DNA from: Dinghuibacter silviterrae
GTDB taxonomy: Bacteria; Bacteroidota; Bacteroidia; Chitinophagales; Chitinophagaceae
NCBI RefSeq assembly: GCF_004366355.1
Contig: NZ_SODV01000001.1
Location: 496,001-560,000, forward strand
DNA length: 64,000 nucleotides
Direction: 5' to 3'
This document shows positions 8,070 through 16,608 of the stretch, piece by piece. The translations under genes and the position numbers were made by a program. The notes beneath the pieces are model-generated. The model saw only the letters and a list, made by a program, of their open reading frames with translations, did not search any database and was not told the origin of the DNA. Within the stretch, counting starts at the first letter, position 1, and each line of letters begins with the position of its first letter.

Positions 8070-8837
8070 ATGCTGCGGCTATGGACCACGGGCTTTCTGA
8101 TGATCGTTTGCTGGAGCTTATGGTCCTGTAAAAAGGAACTAAGCGCGGAAGGCAGTCCTACGACCGTCACGCTGCAATTCACCAACAAGGTCGGCCTGGC
8201 CCCCCTCACACTGGGTACGGTCTATACCAATGCCACGACGGGCGAACAATTCGACGTCACCACGCTGAAATATTACATTTCCAACGTTCAGTTGATCTCC
8301 AAAAACGGCACTTTTACGAACGCCCCTTCGGTCTATCACCTGGTAGATGCCTCCGATACGACCACCGCGTCCCTTTCCTTCACTGCCAGCCCCGATTCCC
8401 TGATCGCCCTTTCCTTTCTCGTTGGGGTGGACAGTACCCACTGCGCAAACGGTCCCCGCACCGGGGACCTGGACCCCGCCAAAGGGATGTTCTGGAACGC
8501 CGCGCAAGGGTACATCATGGCCGAGCTCGAAGGCATTTCCCCGGCATCCACGCAGCCGGGGTATGCTTATACCTACCAGATCGGCGGCTATACCGGTCCC
8601 AATAACGTCCTGCGCAAGGTCACCCTCGCCCTCCCGGGTCTCCCCGTCACCGCCCGTTCTCTTTTTGCCGACACCATCCTGATTTCCATCGACGCCGATG
8701 TGGACGCCTGGTTCAGCGGCCCCCACTACCTGCCCATTTCCTCGAACGCTACCTGTACCACCCCCGGCGCCCTGGCCAGCGAATACGCCGACAACTACGC
8801 CCGGATGTTCGTTGCCCGGAATGTACAGGTCAAATAG
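8070..8837 (+). CDS. MbnP-like lipoprotein (copper-binding MbnP family)
   Basis: A 255-residue predicted lipoprotein with lipobox-like WSLWSC ending at Cys20, followed by KK. The family pattern is recognisable: G..YTNATTGEQFDVTTLKYYISN near residue 50, FLVGVDS near 125, and TGDLDPAKGMFWNAAQGYI near 140. In methanotrophs MbnP is a periplasmic copper protein whose metal site uses an oxidised tryptophan made by the diheme enzyme MbnH. No MbnH/MauG-like gene lies nearby in this window, so copper binding here is inferred from the family. It lies 38 nt after arfB. Confidence 0.8.
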   Translation: MLRLWTTGFLMIVCWSLWSCKKELSAEGSPTTVTLQFTNKVGLAPLTLGTVYTNATTGEQFDVTTLKYYISNVQLISKNGTFTNAPSVYHLVDASDTTTASLSFTASPDSLIALSFLVGVDSTHCANGPRTGDLDPAKGMFWNAAQGYIMAELEGISPASTQPGYAYTYQIGGYTGPNNVLRKVTLALPGLPVTARSLFADTILISIDADVDAWFSGPHYLPISSNATCTTPGALASEYADNYARMFVARNVQVK

Positions 8838-8866
8838 CCGTATATTTATCCCCAAATTACAAGGCA

Positions 8867-10387
8867 GTGAGCTCGATCAAGGGATTAGCGGGGCAAACGA
8901 TATGGTATGGCGTTAGTTCGATTGTAGCCAGGATGTTGAGCTACCTGCTGACGCCCTATCTCCTGCTCGTCCTTACCGGTCCGGAATACGGACAACAAGC
9001 CATCATCTACGCCGCCATCCCGTTTCTCAACGTCATTTTCACTTACGGGCTGGAAACGACCTTTTTCCGGTACGCCCAGAAACACCCCCATCCCCAGGAG
9101 CTCTACAACACCCTGCTCATGTCCATCATCGCCTCTTCGCTTTGCGTCGGCGGCCTGATGTACATGCTTGCCCGGCCCCTCGCACACTTCCTGCTGGTCG
9201 ACAGTCACCCCGAATGGATCCGGCTGACCGTCCTGATCGTCGCCACCGATGCCCTGAGCACCCTGCCATTTGCCAAGCTCCGCCTCGACGGACGCCCCCG
9301 GAAATACGCCTTTGTCCGTGTCGCGGGCATCTTTTGCTACATGGGGCTTTTGTACTTTTTCTACTCCATCTGCCCGTCCCTGGAGGCAAAGGGCGGCGTG
9401 TCCCCTCTCCTCGTCCTCTACGCCCCCTCTATCGGGCTGGGGTATGTCTTTATCGCGAACCTTGTCCAGAACTGCCTCCAGCTCGGGCTGCTGCTCCCGG
9501 AGCTGGCCAGCTTCCGGCCCCAGTTCAATGGCACCCTCTGGAGGGAAATGATGATCTACTCCCTGCCGATCACCATCTACAATTTCGGTGGGATGATCAA
9601 CGAAACCTTTGACCGGATCATGCTGGGATGGTGGGTGCACGCGCCCACCCGGGAAGCCGCCGACCTCCAGGTAGGTATTTACAGTGCCAATTACAAGCTA
9701 TCCCTGCTCATATCGCTCTTTATCCAGGCCTTCCGGCTGGGCGCCGAGCCCTTCTTTTTCAAACAGGCCAAAGGGGAAAACCCGCAGCGGGTATACGCCC
9801 GGGTAATGAAGTTCTTTGTCCTGACCATCACCCTGATGTTCCTTTTTGTCGCCCTCTACCTCGACGTCTGGAAATATTTCATCACGCGGCACTCCATGTG
9901 GGTCGGCCTTAAAGTCGTACCCATCCTGCTTTTCGCCAATATGTTCCTGGGGATCTATTACAATTTATCCATCTGGTACAAACTCTCCGATAAAACCTCC
10001 GCCGGCGCCTACATCACCGTCATAGGCGCCGCCATCACCCTGGTCATCAACTATGCCTTTATCCCCTATTTCGGTTACATGGCCTGCGCCTGGGCCACCT
10101 GCATTTGTTACGGCACCATGATGGTCCTGTCCTATGTCTGGGGTCAAAAAGTCTACCCCGTCCCCTACGCCTGGAAAAAGCTCGCCGCCTACATGGCCAT
10201 CGTCCTGGTCCTCTATTTCATCCACGGTGCCCTTGTCCACCTCTACCCCGCCCGCTGGTTCAACCTCTTTTCCGCGACCGCCCTTTTCCTGGCCTACCTG
10301 GCCTTCATCACCCGCGTAGAAAAAAAGGAATTCTCCCGTCTCCCCTACGTCTCCCGGTTACCCATCCTTAACAAACTGGTCGCCTAA
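8867..10387 (+). CDS. Polysaccharide flippase (Wzx/MOP superfamily)
   Basis: A 506-residue integral membrane protein with about 14 hydrophobic segments and the MOP-exporter N-terminus (IKGLAGQTIWYGVSSIVARMLSYLLTP). It probably moves a lipid-linked glycan or lipopolysaccharide precursor across the inner membrane. It is a lone flippase: no glycosyltransferase genes surround it. The start is GTG at 8867 with a purine-rich AAGG just before it; the next in-frame ATGs lie well inside the conserved region. It ends 37 nt before the palindromic element at 10425. Confidence 0.88.
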   Translation: MSSIKGLAGQTIWYGVSSIVARMLSYLLTPYLLLVLTGPEYGQQAIIYAAIPFLNVIFTYGLETTFFRYAQKHPHPQELYNTLLMSIIASSLCVGGLMYMLARPLAHFLLVDSHPEWIRLTVLIVATDALSTLPFAKLRLDGRPRKYAFVRVAGIFCYMGLLYFFYSICPSLEAKGGVSPLLVLYAPSIGLGYVFIANLVQNCLQLGLLLPELASFRPQFNGTLWREMMIYSLPITIYNFGGMINETFDRIMLGWWVHAPTREAADLQVGIYSANYKLSLLISLFIQAFRLGAEPFFFKQAKGENPQRVYARVMKFFVLTITLMFLFVALYLDVWKYFITRHSMWVGLKVVPILLFANMFLGIYYNLSIWYKLSDKTSAGAYITVIGAAITLVINYAFIPYFGYMACAWATCICYGTMMVLSYVWGQKVYPVPYAWKKLAAYMAIVLVLYFIHGALVHLYPARWFNLFSATALFLAYLAFITRVEKKEFSRLPYVSRLPILNKLVA

Positions 10388-10424
10388 ACACGCTAAACCC
10401 ATTCCGTCCCGCCCCTAAACACCC

Positions 10425-10549
10425 CGCGCAGGCCGAGGGGGGGTATGTCCATTTTACTCCTTTTCCCCAGGTAACCGAAACGATTTGGCATCGTTCAAAT
10501 CACCTGAGGAAAAGGAGTAAAATGGACATACCCCCCCTCGGCCTGCGCG
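10425..10549. repeat. Palindromic element, copy 1 (48-bp arms, 29-nt loop with inner hairpin)
   Basis: Arms 10425-10472 and 10502-10549 are reverse complements with a single mismatch (C opposite A near the loop). The 29-nt centre holds a second hairpin, AACGAT paired with ATCGTT. The core is highly similar to copy 2 at 53819-53941, and the 16 bases upstream (cccgcNcctaaacacc) are shared too. It lies between the convergent ends of the flippase and the metallo-hydrolase, where it could stop transcription from both sides. Each arm also presents an outward ATG after AAGGAG. Not a known family to me; a REP/MITE-like repeat is the closest description. Confidence 0.9.
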
Positions 10550-10608
10550 ACGTTCCGAAGGTCAGGAGCGAACGGTCGGAAGTCCGGGAAGAAAGAAAGG
10601 ATTAGCAC

Positions 10609-11250
10609 CTAGGGCAAGCGAAGAAACGGGTTATGCCGTTTTTCATAACCGATGGTTGTAGCCGGCCCATGTCCAGGATACACGACAGTGGAATCGGGCA
10701 GGGTGAAAAGCTGCGAGCGGATTGCCTGGAGAAGGGTGGCGTGGTCGCCGAAAGGGAGGTCGGTCCGCCCGATGCTCTCCCGGAAGAGGGCGTCCCCACC
10801 GATGACGAAGCCCTGGGCCTGGCAGTAGAAGCAGAGGTGTCCGGGGGAATGACCCGGTACGAACAGTGCCGAAAGGTGATTGTCCCCGAGCGATACGGGA
10901 GCCCCACCCTCCAGGAAGGCCAGGGGCCCCTGGTAGTTATCGAACGGCAACCCCCACATCAGGCCGGAAGACGGCGCCAGCTGGAGCATCTTTTCTTCCA
11001 GGGGGTGCATCAGGGGGGTCAGGCCATAGGCGCCGGCCAGCCACCGGGTGCCGAAAACATGGTCCAAATGGCAGTGGGTTTGCAACAATATTTTAGGTTG
11101 GACGCCGTTTTGAGTAAAAAAATCCGCCAATGCCTCCTGCTCTTCCTCCCCATAGCAACCCGGATCGATGACGATCCCCTCCCGGCCGCTGATCAAGACG
11201 TAGGTATTTTCCTGTAGGGGGCTAAATGTAAAAACCCGGACCGTGAACAT
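10609..11250 (-). CDS. MBL-fold metallo-hydrolase, glyoxalase II-like
   Basis: A 213-residue zinc hydrolase of the metallo-beta-lactamase fold. Metal ligands are visible in THCHLDH near residue 57, PGHSPGH near 133, the aspartate of GDALF near 152, and YPGHGPATT near 193. The short length, without the glutathione-binding C-terminal domain of classical glyoxalase II, matches the YcbL-like group, which hydrolyses thioesters such as S-lactoylglutathione; the thiol used here is unknown. The gene stands alone, convergent with the flippase across the palindromic element. Confidence 0.88.
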   Translation of the reverse strand: MFTVRVFTFSPLQENTYVLISGREGIVIDPGCYGEEEQEALADFFTQNGVQPKILLQTHCHLDHVFGTRWLAGAYGLTPLMHPLEEKMLQLAPSSGLMWGLPFDNYQGPLAFLEGGAPVSLGDNHLSALFVPGHSPGHLCFYCQAQGFVIGGDALFRESIGRTDLPFGDHATLLQAIRSQLFTLPDSTVVYPGHGPATTIGYEKRHNPFLRLP

Positions 11251-11333
11251 AAATTGATTTTTGTACTTTTAAAACCTGGTTCGGCCTTGTTCCTGCTCCA
11301 CCGACAAAACACGAATTTAGAACATTGAACTTT

Positions 11334-14300
11334 ATGAAGCGATTACTCCTGATTATCTGTAGCCTTGGCATGTTGTGGAACATTTCGTTTGCTCAGGTCA
11401 ACACGGTACAGTTTGGTAAGAACAGGGTGCAGTACAAGAAGTTTCACTGGAGGTATTACCAGGCACCAAACTTCAACGTTTATTTTGCAGACGGGGGTCT
11501 CAACATCGCAAAGTTCGTCGTACAGGTCGCCGAGGAAGAGTTGCCCGGGATCGAGCGCTTCGTCGATTATGGCATGCAGAGAAGGGCGAACATCATCGTA
11601 TACAACAGCTACAACGAATACCGCCAAAGCAATATCGGCATGGACTTCGACTGGCAGAACAGCGGGGGCATGACCAAGCTGGTAAACAGCAAACTCGTCG
11701 TTTATTATACCAGTGACCACAACGAACTCCGCCGCCAGATCCGCGAAGGGATCGCACGTGTGCTGGTGTCCCTCCAGCTTTTCGGAGACGATATAGGCGA
11801 ATTCGCGGGGAACTCCACCCTCCTGGATCTTCCCAAATGGCTGACGGACGGTTTTATCTCTTACGCCGCACAGAACTGGAGCACCGCCCAGGACGACGCC
11901 CTCCGGAGCGCCCTGCTGGGATCCGACTATACGAATTTTTACCAGTTTGCCTACGAGCAACCTGACCTGGCCGGTCAGGCATTTTGGTATTATATCGAGG
12001 AGCGGTACGGCAAGGACAAGGTGAGCTATCTCTTTTACCTGGCCCGTTTGTACAAAAACCTCAACCACGCCTGCCAGGAGCTGTGCAAAAAGAAGTTCAA
12101 AGACGTCCTGGCAGACTTCATGACCCAGGAACAACAGAAATATTACAAGGATCTACGGGGAAGAAAAAATGTGCCCAAGGGCCGGCTGACGGTATCCCAG
12201 GAAGTTTCTCCCACTATGGACTACTACCATTTCACGGCCAACCCGAACCCGAAAAACTACACTTATGCAGTCGTGGAGTACAAAAAGGGTCGCTACAAGC
12301 TAAAGCTCATCCAAAACTTCACGGACGAAAAGATCCTCTGGAGGGAAGGCGCCAGACAACAGCTCGACGAAAAGGACCCCCATTTCCCGCTGGTTTGCTG
12401 GGACCCGAAAGGAACGCGGCTGGCCTACGCCGTCAGCAGTGAAGGCGTGATCAACGTCTTTGTGTACGACCTGTTCACCCGGACCACGACCACGCACTTT
12501 ACCCTGGACCAATTCCAGCAGCTCCAGAGCATGAGTTACATGCTGGACAACAATACCCTGCTGCTGAGCGCCACGCGCAACGGCAAATCGGATATTTACA
12601 TTTATAAAATCAAGGAGAAAACGGACGAACAGGTCACCAACGACATTTACGACGACCTCGATCCCGTTTTCGTGGCCTTCCCGAATAAAACCGGTATCAT
12701 ATTCTCCTCCAACCGTCCCACGGGGAACGACATAGACGGCGATACCGTGCTGCCGTCCCGCCACCGGTTCAACATTTTCCTGGTGGACAACAACGGGCCC
12801 AAATCCACCTTCCGGCAAATCACCAAGCTGACCAACCTGAAGTACGGCAACGCCCGTTATCCCATGCCCTACAACACCTCCAACTTCACCTTCATTTGCG
12901 ACGAGAACGGGATCAACAACCGTTTTGCGGGCTTCTTCTCCACAAAGAGGGCCGGATTGGATACCCTCATCACGGTAGGGGACGATCTCCTGAGAAATCC
13001 CTCGGTACAGGAGCTGGATTCCGCCCTCAAGTCGTGGAACAAGACCGAACCCGACTCCGTGGCGCTTTATTCCGTGACCAACGATTCGACGTACATCTTC
13101 CCCCTCTCCAACTATCAGACCGGGGTCGTGGAAACCAACGTGGCCGGGGTGAACAACCAGGTCAGCGAGGTCACCCGCCAGGGCGACTACAAATTCCTGT
13201 ACAAGCTCCAGGTCGACGAGAAAACACTGCACAACCGCAACCTCAATGACCGGCCCACCGACTATATGCGCCGTATCATGAAGGCCGACCAGTTGAGCAA
13301 GGGCAACGCTGCCGCCGCGCCTTCGCCCTTGGTCTCCCCCGCCCAAAAGGCCCCGGCCAACGACTTCTTTGAAAGCGAATTCAATAAGGAAAAGAAGGAC
13401 ACCGCCAACCACGCCGCCGCCGCCAAACCCGGTGCAGCGGCACCCACCGCTGCAGCGCCCGCGCCTGCCAAGGAGAATTCGGCGCTGAGCCGGTCAAAAC
13501 TTTTCCAATACAAACTCAAGTTCTCCACAGACTACGTGGTGGCCAACCTGAACAATTCCGTCACGTTTACCCAATACCAGCCTTATGCCGGCGGTTCCGG
13601 ACCCATACAGCCCGCGGGCGGTACCGACCTGAGCGGTATGCTGCGGGTCAGCATCAGCGACGTACTGGAAGACTACAAGTTCATCGGGGGCGTACAGCTG
13701 GGTACCGACCTCAGGGATAACGACTATATGGTCTCGTTCCAGAACTACAAACACCGGTTCGACTACGGGGTTTCCTATTACCGGGGTGCGTCTTCCTTCG
13801 AAGGAGACTTCGTGGCGCCCACGGTCGAACTCATTTCGCAGGCCCGGACCATCACCAACATCTATGAAGGAAACGTCGCCTATCCATTTGACCGCGTCCA
13901 CCGGGTAGGCATGACCGTGGGGCTGCGCGACGACAAGACGGTGATCCGCGGCGACTACTCCGCCGATCCCCCGCCCATCGGGCCTCCCCTGTCCCTTGCC
14001 GCCGACGACATCCAGCAGAAATACGTCTTCCTGCACCTGGAATACGTCATGGACAATACCTCCTACCCCGCGATGAACATCTGGAAGGGTCTCCGCTGGA
14101 AAATCTACAACGACTTCTATAAGAATGTGGGTACCAAAACCTCCTCCGGGGACAACGGCCTGTTGAACAACATAGGCTTTGACGCCCGCAATTACCTCCC
14201 CATCTACCGCAACTTTATCTGGGCGGTACGCGCCGCCGGCGACTTCTCCGCCATCGGGGACGAACACATCGTCTACTACGTCGGGGGCATGGACGGCTGG

Positions 14301-14795
14301 ATCGGGCCCAAGTTCAACAACAACAACCAACCCGACCCCACCGGTGTGGAAAACTACATCTACCAGGGTCTGGAGCTCAACCTGAGGGGATACGACCAAA
14401 ACGCCGCAAACGGGGACAACGCCGTCACCATCAACAGCGAACTCCGCCTCCCCATTTTTACCACCTTCTTCAACAAGCCCATCAATAATGCTTTCCTGAG
14501 GAACTTCCAGTTCACCCAGTTCCTGGACATGGGTACCGCCTGGACCAACTGGTCACAGATCGGAAGACCCACCGTAAACTATACCGACCGGAATCCGAAC
14601 GGTACCACCCCCGTCGTCACCCCGGTGTCGATCACCGTCAAATCACCCGGCATCGGCCCCTTCCTGGCCGGCTATGGCTTTGGCGTACGGAGCACCTTGC
14701 TGGGTTATTTCCTCAAGCTGGATTGCGGCTGGCCGTGGGGCGGCTTCTTCAGGGGAAGTCCTAAGCTGTATTTCTCCTTGGGACTTGACTTCTAA
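11334..14795 (+). CDS. Large outer-membrane protein: peptidase-like domain, TolB-like propeller and beta-barrel
   Basis: About 1153 residues with a signal peptide (MKRLLLIICSLGMLWNISFAQ; ATG at 11334, not the TTG three codons earlier). Residues about 25-270 resemble the peptidase-MA gluzincin fold, ending with LPKWLTDGF near 165. The expected HExxH helix reads HNELRRQIREGI near 129, so the zinc site appears lost. Residues about 300-600 carry PD40/TolB-type propeller repeats (IIFSSNRPTGND near 455). An Ala/Pro-rich linker (about 689-716) leads to a C-terminal domain of beta strands ending in LGLDF, the aromatic end typical of an outer-membrane barrel. The role is unknown; structural or assembly work at the outer membrane is likely. 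Confidence 0.75.
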   Translation: MKRLLLIICSLGMLWNISFAQVNTVQFGKNRVQYKKFHWRYYQAPNFNVYFADGGLNIAKFVVQVAEEELPGIERFVDYGMQRRANIIVYNSYNEYRQSNIGMDFDWQNSGGMTKLVNSKLVVYYTSDHNELRRQIREGIARVLVSLQLFGDDIGEFAGNSTLLDLPKWLTDGFISYAAQNWSTAQDDALRSALLGSDYTNFYQFAYEQPDLAGQAFWYYIEERYGKDKVSYLFYLARLYKNLNHACQELCKKKFKDVLADFMTQEQQKYYKDLRGRKNVPKGRLTVSQEVSPTMDYYHFTANPNPKNYTYAVVEYKKGRYKLKLIQNFTDEKILWREGARQQLDEKDPHFPLVCWDPKGTRLAYAVSSEGVINVFVYDLFTRTTTTHFTLDQFQQLQSMSYMLDNNTLLLSATRNGKSDIYIYKIKEKTDEQVTNDIYDDLDPVFVAFPNKTGIIFSSNRPTGNDIDGDTVLPSRHRFNIFLVDNNGPKSTFRQITKLTNLKYGNARYPMPYNTSNFTFICDENGINNRFAGFFSTKRAGLDTLITVGDDLLRNPSVQELDSALKSWNKTEPDSVALYSVTNDSTYIFPLSNYQTGVVETNVAGVNNQVSEVTRQGDYKFLYKLQVDEKTLHNRNLNDRPTDYMRRIMKADQLSKGNAAAAPSPLVSPAQKAPANDFFESEFNKEKKDTANHAAAAKPGAAAPTAAAPAPAKENSALSRSKLFQYKLKFSTDYVVANLNNSVTFTQYQPYAGGSGPIQPAGGTDLSGMLRVSISDVLEDYKFIGGVQLGTDLRDNDYMVSFQNYKHRFDYGVSYYRGASSFEGDFVAPTVELISQARTITNIYEGNVAYPFDRVHRVGMTVGLRDDKTVIRGDYSADPPPIGPPLSLAADDIQQKYVFLHLEYVMDNTSYPAMNIWKGLRWKIYNDFYKNVGTKTSSGDNGLLNNIGFDARNYLPIYRNFIWAVRAAGDFSAIGDEHIVYYVGGMDGWIGPKFNNNNQPDPTGVENYIYQGLELNLRGYDQNAANGDNAVTINSELRLPIFTTFFNKPINNAFLRNFQFTQFLDMGTAWTNWSQIGRPTVNYTDRNPNGTTPVVTPVSITVKSPGIGPFLAGYGFGVRSTLLGYFLKLDCGWPWGGFFRGSPKLYFSLGLDF

Positions 14796-15396
14796 AGGCG
14801 AGGTATCCCAGCCAGAGAAGCGCGCCAAACAACAGGGTTACAGCCCAGGTTTGTTTGTATTCCAGGGGGCAAAGCACCCGGACGCCGACGACCCTGCCCA
14901 CACGCAAAGGCTGTGTGACGATATACCAGCTGTTCAACCGCAGGTACCGGCCCAGGTATATCCCAAAACCACAAGCCAGAAATACGACCAGGATGGCAAA
15001 CCGGACCGGGCGTTCCCGGTACCTTTTCAGCATCCAGTCCTCGACACGCCTCACCGAGGCGTACCCCAGCAACACGCCGTTAAACGCGCATGCGTAGACG
15101 ATTGCCTCGTCCAGGTATACCGGCGCTTTAGGCCCCTCCTGAAAATGCACCATATCCGTGATCAGGTAAGGTGCGTTGGGCAGGAAAAAAAACCACATGC
15201 CCAGACCCACCAGGTTCCTGTATGACCAAAGCGAAGCCTCCGGATCCAGCCGGCGCACCGCCATCAGCGGTATGGTGGCCAGGAAAAGGTTCCAATAGTA
15301 AAATGCATAGGTCAGCGAATGCGTCCACCCCATCCTGAGGGCGACCAATATCATAGGAATAGCGAGCGACAGCGCCCACCATCTTGTACGTGTCAT
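14761..15396 (-). CDS. DUF1361 membrane protein
   Basis: About 211 residues with roughly six hydrophobic segments. FFFLPNAPYLITDMVHF near residue 75 is the recognisable DUF1361 core (LPNAPYLITD). Function unknown. The start ATG (15394-15396) overlaps the upstream diacylglycerol-kinase-like gene by 4 nt, so the two are co-translated. Its last 35 nt overlap the 3-prime end of the convergent outer-membrane protein gene, including that protein's final beta strand, so both coding ends are constrained. Confidence 0.82.
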   Translation of the reverse strand: MTRTRWWALSLAIPMILVALRMGWTHSLTYAFYYWNLFLATIPLMAVRRLDPEASLWSYRNLVGLGMWFFFLPNAPYLITDMVHFQEGPKAPVYLDEAIVYACAFNGVLLGYASVRRVEDWMLKRYRERPVRFAILVVFLACGFGIYLGRYLRLNSWYIVTQPLRVGRVVGVRVLCPLEYKQTWAVTLLFGALLWLGYLAFRSQVPRRNTA

Positions 15397-15755
15397 AGGT
15401 TGATCAGTTTTACGATTTTCGGTATAAAAATAATGGCGCCCACCACGGCCGTCCCGATGGACACCCACAAGACGGCACCGGCCGCCATGTCCTTGACGTA
15501 CCGCACATAGTCATCCTTTTCCCTCGTGATCCGGTCACACGCCTTTTCAATGGCGCTGTTCACCATCTCCATGCCGATCACCAGCGCGATGCAAAGAACC
15601 ACCAGGGCCCACTCCAGCGGCCCGAGCCTTAGCCACCACGACATCCCCACGGCCACCACCGCCACCGCCAGTTGCACGCGGCAGTTGTTCTCACTGGACA
15701 AAGCGCACAGGATGCCCCGGAACGCGTATAGGAAAGATTTTAAAAAACGGTTCAT
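15393..15755 (-). CDS. Diacylglycerol/undecaprenol kinase family protein
   Basis: A 120-residue DgkA-type integral membrane lipid kinase with three predicted membrane helices. The catalytic signature GMEMVNSAIEKACDRI near residue 62 (E, N-S-A-I-E, D) is complete, and the N-terminal FLYAFRGI..ALSSENNCRVQL segment is typical. Gram-positive relatives phosphorylate undecaprenol and E. coli DgkA phosphorylates diacylglycerol; sequence alone does not decide here. It overlaps the upstream Coq4-like gene by 4 nt and the downstream DUF1361 gene by 4 nt, forming a tight three-gene operon. Confidence 0.9.
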   Translation of the reverse strand: MNRFLKSFLYAFRGILCALSSENNCRVQLAVAVVAVGMSWWLRLGPLEWALVVLCIALVIGMEMVNSAIEKACDRITREKDDYVRYVKDMAAGAVLWVSIGTAVVGAIIFIPKIVKLINL

Positions 15756-16252
15756 AGCGTATAATAGATTTTTTTTTGCAACACCTCAACCCGCTCCTCC
15801 AGGAGTGAAAACCAGTCCCACCCATGAATGGGCCGGCACCGGCGCCCCCGCCTCCAGGCGTCCCGCATTGCCTTCCAATACTCCGGCATCGTACACACCC
15901 CATACACCACGGTCGCCACGACAGGAAAGGACACCCGCCCGTTTCCCAGCATAAAGCTTTGCAGACAGACCTCTCCCTTGTCCGTGGTGTCATAGTCCAA
16001 CAGGATGTGCTTCAGGTCGTGCCGCGCATAGTGCACCAGCAGGCTCAGGTCCTTTTCACGGATAAACTGCACCAGCGCATGTCCCAGGGTGTCTTTCGGC
16101 AAAGCTTCCAGCGCCTCCAGTGTATACGGAAACGGGGCCGGCCGCCGGAATACCTTGAGCACCGGGAGGGCGCATTCGTGCGTGAGGAACACCAGCAACC
16201 AGGTCCGGGCGCGGCTAAAGCGCGTTCGCGCCCAACGGATGAATTTTTTCAT
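15752..16252 (-). CDS. Coq4-like protein
   Basis: About 166 residues. HDLKHILLDYDTTDKGE near residue 80 matches the Coq4 metal motif HD-x2-H-x11-E exactly, and the following VCLQSFMLGNG also fits that family. Coq4 in eukaryotes acts in ubiquinone synthesis, but Bacteroidota normally use menaquinone, so the substrate here is open. It is first in an overlapping operon with a lipid kinase and DUF1361. I chose ATG 16252 because it gives a basic N-terminus (MKKFIRWARTRFSRARTW); a TTG seven codons upstream is possible. Related Coq4-like genes occur in other Bacteroidota, to my knowledge without an assigned role. Confidence 0.72.
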   Translation of the reverse strand: MKKFIRWARTRFSRARTWLLVFLTHECALPVLKVFRRPAPFPYTLEALEALPKDTLGHALVQFIREKDLSLLVHYARHDLKHILLDYDTTDKGEVCLQSFMLGNGRVSFPVVATVVYGVCTMPEYWKAMRDAWRRGRRCRPIHGWDWFSLLEERVEVLQKKIYYTL

Positions 16253-16285
16253 AAAAAGTACTTTGTTTTTCAAAGTGATATGCTC

Positions 16286-16307
16286 TAAAAAAAGCCCGCT
16301 GCCGGGC
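16286..16307 (-). terminator. Intrinsic terminator after the regulator operon
   Basis: Read leftward, a 5-bp GC stem (GCCCG at 16294-16298 with CGGGC at 16303-16307) is followed by seven to eight T on the minus strand. It starts directly next to the stop codon of the winged-helix regulator. Confidence 0.6.
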
Positions 16308-16308
16308 G

Positions 16309-16608
16309 TTATTCCATCGACCTGATCATCTGCTCCAACGCCTCCAAATGCTGCCGGAAGGCCTTCTCCCCCGCCTTGGTGACCGAGTAGGTCGTTTGGG
16401 TTTTCCTTCCCACAAAACCCTTTTGCACCTTTATATACCCGCTCTCCTCCAACGTTTTAAGATGCGAAGCCAGGTTGCCATCCGTGACCTCGATCAGCTC
16501 CTTGAGCTCGTTGAAGTGCACCGACTCGTTCACCATGAGCGCGCTCATGATCCCCAGCCGGATCCTGCTGTCGAAGACCTTGTTGAGGTTAGCGATCGGG
16601 TTTTTCAT
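16309..16608 (-). CDS. Small winged-helix transcriptional regulator
   Basis: About 99 residues, a single winged-helix DNA-binding domain (FDSRIRLGIMSALM, then VHFNELKELIEVTDGNLASHLKTLEESGYI as recognition region, then the wing KGFVGRKTQTTYSVT). This is the short MarR/PadR-like domain often called transcriptional regulator in Bacteroidota. The HTH has no sensory domain, so any ligand would bind elsewhere. It overlaps the upstream membrane-protein gene by 20 nt, which suggests the two form one regulatory unit, the membrane protein perhaps being partner or target. ATG 16606-16608 is chosen because longer frames run into the neighbour. Confidence 0.85.
   Translation of the reverse strand: MKNPIANLNKVFDSRIRLGIMSALMVNESVHFNELKELIEVTDGNLASHLKTLEESGYIKVQKGFVGRKTQTTYSVTKAGEKAFRQHLEALEQMIRSME

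Noticed and set aside
10491-10502. GTTCAAATC in the palindrome loop (also in copy 2 at 53885-53893) resembles a tRNA T-loop
   Set aside because: No acceptor stem, D-arm or anticodon arm surrounds it; the motif is part of the palindrome centre.
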